The notes beneath the pieces were generated by a model. It did not search any database and was not told the DNA's origin. It worked only from the letters and a program-made list of their open reading frames with translations. From positions 124,001 to 188,000 of the forward strand of contig JALNQF010000006.1 in NCBI GenBank assembly GCA_028456385.1: 64,000 nucleotides of DNA, given 5' to 3'. Below, piece by piece: positions 57,620 through 64,000 of this stretch. The first letter of the stretch is position 1; each line of letters opens with the position of its first letter. The position numbers and the translations under genes were made by a program. This DNA is from Ophiosphaerella korrae (Eukaryota; Ascomycota; Dothideomycetes; Pleosporales; Phaeosphaeriaceae).

Positions 57620-58027
57620 ACTGCAGAGCACGATGAGAAAAATGCTGATCAGAATACAATATATAAAGGAGATAGCTCATAGCTCTGTTGTATGCGGCAA
57701 ATAATGCACTATGCCTATTTCCAAATGCAACCTGCGGGGAGGAGATCATGAATGTGGGGAGTAGAAAGGCTGCTTATCGTCCGCCCACTTTAACAGAGAA
57801 CACATCGCATTCGATGTAATATAACTCAAATTCATGTTTGTTTGTTTTTCGTTTTCTTGAAGTTCACGGGTAACAACAATTAGACAAGCACGAGTTGATG
57901 AATTCACATCTCAAGTAGCAAAGTATGGGATCAATGTTGCATGATATTTACAAGTATTCCCGAGGTACAATATCTACAATGAAGATTCTTGGGCCCAATA
58001 GTATATGCTACAAGCCACTTATCCCAT
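57620..58027. other. Intergenic between convergent formamidase and AA9 genes
   Basis: AT-rich 3' flanks; no feature recognised. Confidence 0.5.
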
Positions 58028-58920
58028 CTAGCACGTGAACTTCCGGGGTCCAGGAATGACGTAGGCTTGCGCTGTGAGCTCGTTAGTAACAAGTACACTA
58101 TGATCCAGAAACCGACCAACATACCCTTATACGCATCAAATGTAATACCAGGGTCAGAAGACTTGTAAGCACCGGGAAAGGATACAAGATTCGATGGAGT
58201 GGCGTTTCCACCACCGGTAACCTTGAGTTGATGGCAGTCCTACAACATGTCAGAGCGTGACCAAGTCCGCGTCCAAGGCACTTTTACTTACAGGATAGAA
58301 CTGAGCCCCGGGATATGTGGCTGCAGAATGCAGAGCGATGATCTCATGGCGAACGAGGTAGTACCCAGCAGAAATGCACTTGGGAATCGTATACGAGACA
58401 GAGCCTCCAGCTTTCATTGGGGCTGTGGCACCCCAAACGTTGGATGTGCCCTGACGTCCCTCTTCTTGAATTTTGAACCATACAGCTCTATGATACGATC
58501 AGCTTGATCAACAAGACGGATGGGGAGTACATACTGGGATCCTGGCATCCAGTTATTGCATCCACTATCAGGGCATTTAGCCATGTAGGTGATGGTAGGG
58601 CCTACATGGCTGTCTGGCCACAAGGTCCAGAGGAGCTTGACGTCGGATCCAGCAGCTGCTTCCGCATGGAGAGCAGCTGGGGACGATCCGGGTGCACCAC
58701 CAGCAGCATAGCCTCCGCACTGGATATCAGAAATGGCTACATTCTCAACAGGTCCATTGCCCTGAATGGGGCGGGAGATGCGTTGGGGTTTGGGATTGAT
58801 GTATGGATCGGTGTATGGTTGGTAGAAGGTGTAGTCTTTGCCTCCGATTGTGGCAGTGTTAACATAGCCGTGGGCTGCAACTGCAGTAACAAATGTCAGT
58901 GCTGAGGCAACGTACTTCAT
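58028..58920 (-). CDS. AA9 lytic polysaccharide monooxygenase, secreted
   Basis: Copper enzyme that cleaves cellulose or other beta-1,4-glucans by oxidation. Exons are 58920-58535, 58487-58292, 58239-58125 and 58071-58028 (introns of 47, 52 and 53 nt). The product is 246 aa. The signal peptide [16 protein letters not shown] ends at His17, which becomes the N-terminal copper-brace histidine (HGYV). The other ligands fit His105 (PDSHVGP) and the axial Tyr193 (QFYPDCHQL). His176 ([11 protein letters not shown]) is the conserved second-shell residue. The Cys68-Cys196 pair matches the usual disulfide. No linker or cellulose-binding module follows; the protein ends PGPRKFTC. Likely induced on plant biomass, which the sequence alone does not show. 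Confidence 0.95.
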
Positions 58921-59967
58921 TTTGAGTGATTTTGAAGATATTTGTGAAAGTATGGGAGTGTTTCAAGGCAGCTCAGCGACGAGACGTCTCTATATCATTT
59001 GAGATTGCTCACAGTGTTTCGGTGGTAAGTAGACTGTATGGCCGGAATAGATTGCGCCCAGCCCAATGTTACAAAGCCTCTACGATCTTTACAGGGATAG
59101 ATGAAGTTTTAGGTGGCACGGGTCTTAGTTTATTTACCGTTGTCGTAGTAGTCATGTTGTCAAGGACGGTCAAGGTCGTGGGATAGATTAGAAGTGCGTG
59201 ATAATAGCACATGGTGTGGCACTAAGATACCCTACATTTCCTGTTCCCCATGTAAGCGTGTTGGGAACAGGGAAGGGCTGCCGGCACGTTTTATCCTCCA
59301 TACATTCGAAGTCCTCGAGGAGTATTTGACGTTGTCAATTTGAGAAGAGTCTTGAATGGATGCCACATGTTCCAAGCCAAGCTAGGCGATGAGAACTACA
59401 CCAACGTCAAACCGCCGAGATGACAAGAGTGAAGTGAAGAAAAGATTTATTGAAATATACACTGTCTAACAGCAGCATCGATCACGAAAATAGGAAAAGT
59501 GGTGATTGGTGGAAGACTTCAAGTCTTGGCCGGAAGGTCGGGTCACGTGAGCATAGTGTGCCGTGCTCTGGCCGGGTAGCCAACCCAGTGCTCGCAGTAA
59601 ATAGATTGGCCTCATATAAATTGCCGTTCAAGCTGCTTTGGCGTTGTAGGCTGTGGTGGCAACGCCCCCCAATCTTGGAACACAAGCATTCCATACCGGT
59701 AGTGTTTTGTTCTAAAGTTGCCTTCGGCGAAATTAGACACTCGACATGGGTTGCAATTGATTGTTGTGCATGAGAGAGGACCTGGATGCTGGATCGTAGG
59801 CTCCGATGAGTGGAAAACAGATAGAAATACACACTGGCGATGTGCAATGTTGGTTGCGCCGGAGATGGATGTCCGTTACCAGAAAGGCAATTTGACAAGT
59901 TCTATCTCGGATAGCTCTTCATGAAAGGCCTTGAGCTTTATTCCATCACCTGAGGCGCATCATGTGT
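58921..59967. other. 1.0 kb intergenic upstream of AA9
   Basis: Promoter region of the AA9 gene and 3' flank of the GFA gene. No gene recognised. Short ORFs lack domains. Confidence 0.5.
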
Positions 59968-60378
59968 CTAATTCTTACCCTCAGGCTCACCTTCCCATCT
60001 AGTCGCCCCCTCAGGAATGGGTACAACGGCACTGCGGCAAAATATATGGATTCCGTGGCTCCAATCGAGCCCCTCTAGCAGTCCAGCCTTAACGGAGATG
60101 GTGCCTGGGTTGCCTTTATCAACGATTGTGGCGTGTATAATACGACTACCACATTGATTGCAAAAGTAGCATTTCTTCTTCCGGCCCGAGTCGCACTCCT
60201 TGACAAAGAATGATACTGAGGGGTCGTCGGCTACGCTGAAGTAGGGAAAGGTGGCTGACGTTCCAAAGGCGCTGGCAGACTGCTTGCGACAGTCAATGCA
60301 ATGACAGTGGAAGAGCGCGCTAGGCTTATCAGTGGACGTAGTGAATTTGACAGCGCCACAAGCGCATGAACCATTCAT
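59968..60378 (-). CDS. GFA-domain (CENP-V/glutathione-dependent formaldehyde-activating-like) protein
   Basis: Single-exon 136 aa protein starting at Met 60378 (MNGSCACGAVKF). An upstream in-frame ATG (60471) precedes sequence without family similarity. The GFA zinc-binding fold is shown by CACG, FHCHCIDCRKQSASAFG, CYFCNQCGSRI and the closing GLDWSHGIHIFCRSA block. Members are mostly of unknown function; direct formaldehyde activation is doubtful for this short eukaryotic type. Its start lies 157 bp from the divergent CDC37 start. Confidence 0.9.
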   Translation of the reverse strand: MNGSCACGAVKFTTSTDKPSALFHCHCIDCRKQSASAFGTSATFPYFSVADDPSVSFFVKECDSGRKKKCYFCNQCGSRIIHATIVDKGNPGTISVKAGLLEGLDWSHGIHIFCRSAVVPIPEGATRWEGEPEGKN

Positions 60379-60535
60379 GTTGATGCTGACAGTCTGGTGA
60401 AATGGAGAAGGAGAGTGAAGGTGGTGGAAGCCTCGAGAGTCGACAACTGAAGCTTGGGCCAGCACCAACATCCCACTTCAACTACCCCACCACTCACTTG
60501 CAACTGAAACAGGACATAACTCAAGACCAGCCAAT
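60379..60535. promoter_or_regulatory. 157 bp bidirectional promoter, GFA gene and CDC37
   Basis: Short interval between divergent ATGs that must hold both leaders. No specific motif recognised. Confidence 0.55.
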
Positions 60536-62128
60536 ATGGCGATCAACTACAGTAAATGGGTAAGTATACAATGTGGAATGCCATGCATCTTGCCACACCT
60601 ATTAACACACCTCTAGGATGCCCTAGAGCTCTCCGATGACAGTGACATTGAAGTCCACCCAAATGTTGATAAGAAATCCTTCATTCGTGCCAAACAGGCA
60701 CAGATACACCAAGAGCGCGATCACCGGCGCCACCAGATAAAGACACTTCAGTACGAACGCATCATAAATGACGGCCTCACTGAGCGTGTAGATCGCCTCC
60801 TCACAGCACTCAAATCGCACAAGGCTAAGCAGGCTGAAGGCAATGGCACAAACGACGATCAACTTGTCTTCCAGGCCATGATGGAGAGCATGATGGATAT
60901 GAAGCTGGATAAAGACGGGGGTGGGGATCGGCCGCCTCCACCGCCTGAAGGTGTGCATGAGCATGTCAAAGAAAAGCCCACGTATCCGCAGATGATGGCG
61001 AGTCTGGTGGATTCAGTCAAGAAAGGTATTGATCAAAGCAAGAGCGAGGAGCCCCGATTCGATCTCTTCATAAAAGGGCTGGAGAGCGAGAAGGCGAGGA
61101 TATTAGATCTACAACGGCAGTTGTACGAGAAGCTGGCTGAACTAGAGAAGGAGGACAAGAGACACATCACCAGCGATGATATACACGAGGGATTCAGCTA
61201 CTCCAACGTAAGAAAGGGTGGGGACAAATCAACGGTTTCATCGTCATCAACAGCACCCAAGAAATCGCCTGAATCAACTGTCGAGCTCCTCAACTCGCCA
61301 ACCCGCCCCTCAGCCTCTCGTACAAATACCAGCCAATCCTCTGGCGCGGATGGGGACGTTGAAGAAGGAACCGCTGTTGGTGATGATGATGACATAGCCG
61401 CCTCCCCACTTGCACAATCCTTTGCCAAAATAAAAGTCGGTGACTGGTACGCCAGCCTTCAATTCCTCATGCAACACTCTGAAGTCCTGCAAGAGAAGGA
61501 AACAGACGGCCTCTTAGTCGAAGCCTTCAACTCAGAGCTCGATGGCAAGCCCAAGCATGCGCGCCAATGCGTACATGCAGGTTTGCTCCTCCAGTACTGC
61601 CGCCAACTCGGTGGCCGCCAAGGTGTAGAAATGTTTTTCAAACGTATCCAAACAAAAGACCACCAAGCCAGCAAGATGTTCAACGACGATGTTGAAAATA
61701 CTTACCGAAGAATAAAAACGCGTGCTGCCGAAATTCTAAAAGAGCGCGCTGAAAACCCGGCGTCAGGAGAGGCTGTCGAGCAAATACAGCTCCACGCAGT
61801 GGACCCAAACACCACCATTAATATTCAAATCCCGGCAAAAGAATCAACTGCTACGGACCCGCAGGAACGTGAGATAGAAGAGCAGGCGAGGCAGATTTTC
61901 GACACATTCCCCCCGGGCCTGCAACGGGCGCTGGAAAGCGGAAAACTGGATGAAGTTAACAAGGTGCTTGGGAAGATGAGCGTCGATGAAGCTGAAGAAA
62001 TCGTGGAGAAATTGGGACAGGGCGGTATGTTGAGCTTGGAACAAGGGGTTATTGATGCGACGACAGATGAGGGCAAGAAGGCTATGGAAGAGATTGAGAA
62101 AACAGGTAAGTTCCCGGGACAAGAGTAG
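60536..62128 (+). CDS. CDC37: Cdc37 Hsp90 co-chaperone
   Basis: Delivers protein kinases to Hsp90. Exons are 60536-60559 (eight codons) and 60617-62128 (57 nt intron, phase 0). Product 511 aa. The N-terminus MAINYSKWDALELSDDSDIE keeps the CK2-target serines (Ser14 and Ser17 by yeast numbering), whose phosphorylation is needed for kinase binding. HPNVDKKSFIRAKQAQIHQE and the following coiled coil form the kinase-interaction domain. The Hsp90-binding middle domain includes KIKVGDWYASLQFLMQHSEV, DGLLVEAFNSELDGKPKHAR and LLLQYCRQLGGRQGVEMFFK. A C-terminal helical domain (FDTFPPGLQRALESGKLDEV) follows. The short first exon is required by the family N-terminus. Confidence 0.95.
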
Positions 62129-62369
62129 GAATATGGAGTATATGGGAGGTAGAATATTGAGAAACGCGGTGGTTCGCAGTATAATTGTACAATACATCTG
62201 GGAATACCATCTATGCATGAGGACATATCATGCTTCATAAAAAGGCCAAATAGGGATCGAAGAATCGGTGCTCAGCAACTCCTTGCGTGTAGTCATGGCC
62301 CAGCCTGCGTCCTTGCCAATAGGATATAATACAATTTTCCTCGCCGTATTTTTGTCACCCAATGTATGA

Positions 62370-63850
62370 TCAAATTAACTCTGCCAGATTATTATCGATT
62401 CCCTCCATATCTCCGTCACCAGCGAAGGCAGCTAATTCATCCTCTGCTGCACTGCGACTCATCTTCCGCTTCTTGTATGTTTGCTGGTATGCCATCTGTC
62501 CATACTCTCCACCATGGTCTAGTCGTGGATGCTGTAGGCTCTTCAGTAGATCTACCGGCGCAAGCTGATTTGGTTCGCCAATTGCAGTCGCGTAAGCAGA
62601 CTCTGTAGTATGACCAGCAGGGGCCGGTGCAGCCTGGGGTTCAGTGGGGTTTGAGACTGGCGTGGGCATGATATCATTGCTGATATCGGGAACTGACTCA
62701 ACGCCTTGGGTTGGTACTTGTTGGGGAGAACCAACAGGTGTAAAAGATTCCATAGGCGGCGGGGTGAGCTCTTCGACCTGGGGCCGCTCTTGGGCTGTTG
62801 GCGATGTTGTAGCGACAGGAAGTGGTGCTGCGGCGGAAATCTTGTTTGTTTCTGCGGCTGAGAGACCCTTGAGAATAGCTTCCTCAACCTTTCGCTTGCG
62901 GCTCTCAATGGCATCTTTTCGAGTCCGCAAGTCGACTACCTGCTCCTCTTCATGGTCTAGCTTTGCCTTGTTCGTCTCTAGTAATTGGACTAATCCAGCG
63001 ATTAGAGCTTGTCGCGCCTGAATGCTCTCTGCAACGGCTCCCTCGGCGACAGCAAGCTTCTTAACGAGGGCTGCAAGTCCAGCGGCATGCATGGGCGGGG
63101 ATGGCATGGGATTGCCCGGGGCAGTATGCTTCTCGTAGTCTTGATTTGCTGCAGAGACGGCTGGCTTTGCGTTGAGCTCGGCTTTTTGAAGGGAAGTTGC
63201 TAGCGGTGCGACTGATGCAAGTTCAGGCGGGACTGAGGAGCCTGAGAAGAGTGAGCCGCCGAGAGCTTGTTTCCGTGGGGCGCGCGAGCTGTCGACTTCT
63301 ATTCAAAATTAGCAAGGTGCTTGCTCGTCATGTAGTTTTGGTGTGAGCTTACCATTCATTCGTTTCTCAATATCCTGCTGGATAGGCAAGCTAAAGATCT
63401 GCCGCTGCCGCCAGACCTCTACCACTCTGCGAATTTTGTTTTGGATGTCATGAGGAGAGCCTTTGTAGGCGATGGCAGTCGCTTCAGCCAGAATCGGTTC
63501 GTAGGCTTTGAGAAACTCCTCCTTCTTGCGCATCTTTGACGTCTGAGTGATTTCTAGGTCATTTTGTTAGTTTGAGTGCTGGCGACGGACAGGAGCGGAT
63601 TACCATTGGCCAGGTAGATCAGCACCAGCTTCTTAGTTGGGGTTGACTCTTTCATGCGTTGAAGCCATACCTGCGCGATGCGCTCTGCATGCCGCCTTGA
63701 GAAGACGCAGGTTAGTGCTGGAGACAGAAGTGCATGGGACTCGGCGCTTTACCTGTGGAACAGTATCCACTGTCCGACTGTGGAGATGGCCTCTTGCGTC
63801 TCGTTCAGCGACGAGAGCTTCGCCCTCAAGCTGTCTTCGGTGAAGGCCAT
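62370..63850 (-). CDS. RTT103: Rtt103/RPRD1-like CID protein (RNA polymerase II CTD reader)
   Basis: CTD-interacting domain protein that binds Ser2-phosphorylated RNA polymerase II and helps termination. Exons on the minus strand: 63850-63753, 63695-63604, 63553-63353, 63298-62370 (introns of 57, 50 and 54 nt). The product is 439 aa. The CID spans the first three exons: FTEDSLRAKLSSLNETQEAI, VGQWILFHRRHAERIAQVWL, KKLVLIYLANEITQTSKMRK, EFLKAYEPILAEATAIAYKG and NKIRRVVEVWRQRQIF. A coiled coil follows (HEEEQVVDLRTRKDAIESRK). The C-terminus is Pro-rich with RLDHGGEYGQMAYQQTYKKR. This domain order separates it from Pcf11 and Nrd1. Confidence 0.93.
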
Positions 63851-64000
63851 GCCTTGCGCAAGTTTCACAGATGGGCAAAGCTACTCAAGGCAGCCTGTCA
63901 CGCGAGTAGCTAATAGTACCGGGTAACAACAGAGTATCTAAATACAGCCTTTCCGTCCTCTCCTTGAGCCTGCACCTGCGCCTGTGGCCCGATTACTGCG
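63851..64000. other. Upstream of RTT103 to window end
   Basis: Promoter-side sequence with no gene visible before the window ends. Confidence 0.4.

Overview
The window reads as euchromatic nuclear DNA of a filamentous ascomycete, most likely a Dothideomycete (Pleosporales-like). The gene content is fungal: Inp1, Sld2, Rco1, UsgS, an AA9 polysaccharide monooxygenase and a separate mitochondrial acyl carrier protein. Almost every gene is split by 46-65 nt introns with ctaac/ctgac branch points close to the acceptor, and genes are dense on both strands. I rebuilt exon chains by hand. In each multi-exon gene the reading frame closes exactly across all junctions, and the result has the length and motifs of its family. 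No CRISPR, tRNA, rRNA, bacterial operon or secondary-metabolite cluster was seen.

Layout. 1-9.6 kb: the 3' part of the checkpoint kinase BUB1, COP9 signalosome subunit 3, a compound trinucleotide microsatellite, and a large MIT-domain protein. 10.2-15.6 kb: a secreted protein of unknown function, a 2.6 kb gene-free stretch with a possible decayed integrase remnant, and a conserved protein of unknown function. 16-22 kb: RRP14/SURF6, then two complex I genes head to head (NDUFS8 and the six-exon mitochondrial ACP), then VPS74. 22.8-33.6 kb: SNF5, a secreted EEP-fold hydrolase, an EBP1/PA2G4 homologue, and the tandem-PHD protein RCO1. 34.6-46.5 kb: cytosolic AsnRS, a five-exon DOPA-dioxygenase-like gene, SRP14, SGD1/NOM1, dihydrolipoamide dehydrogenase, SLD2 and RPN12. 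46.8-50.1 kb: a patatin-like phospholipase followed by a tandem, truncated duplicate of its 5' end plus flanking DNA. 50.5-64 kb: a Ser/Pro-rich hypothetical protein, INP1, UsgS, formamidase, an AA9 LPMO, a GFA-domain protein, CDC37 and RTT103.

Most genes are conserved housekeeping functions: cell-cycle checkpoint and replication (BUB1, SLD2), chromatin (SNF5, RCO1), ribosome biogenesis (RRP14, SGD1), mitochondria (NDUFS8, ACP, LPD1), proteostasis (CSN3, RPN12, CDC37) and transcription termination (RTT103). Secreted or accessory genes sit singly among them. I found no convincing new multi-gene system. The most unusual signals are structural: an 18 nt internal exon and an 8 nt terminal exon in ACP, two GC-AG introns in adjacent convergent genes, the patatin tandem duplication, and several very short divergent promoters.
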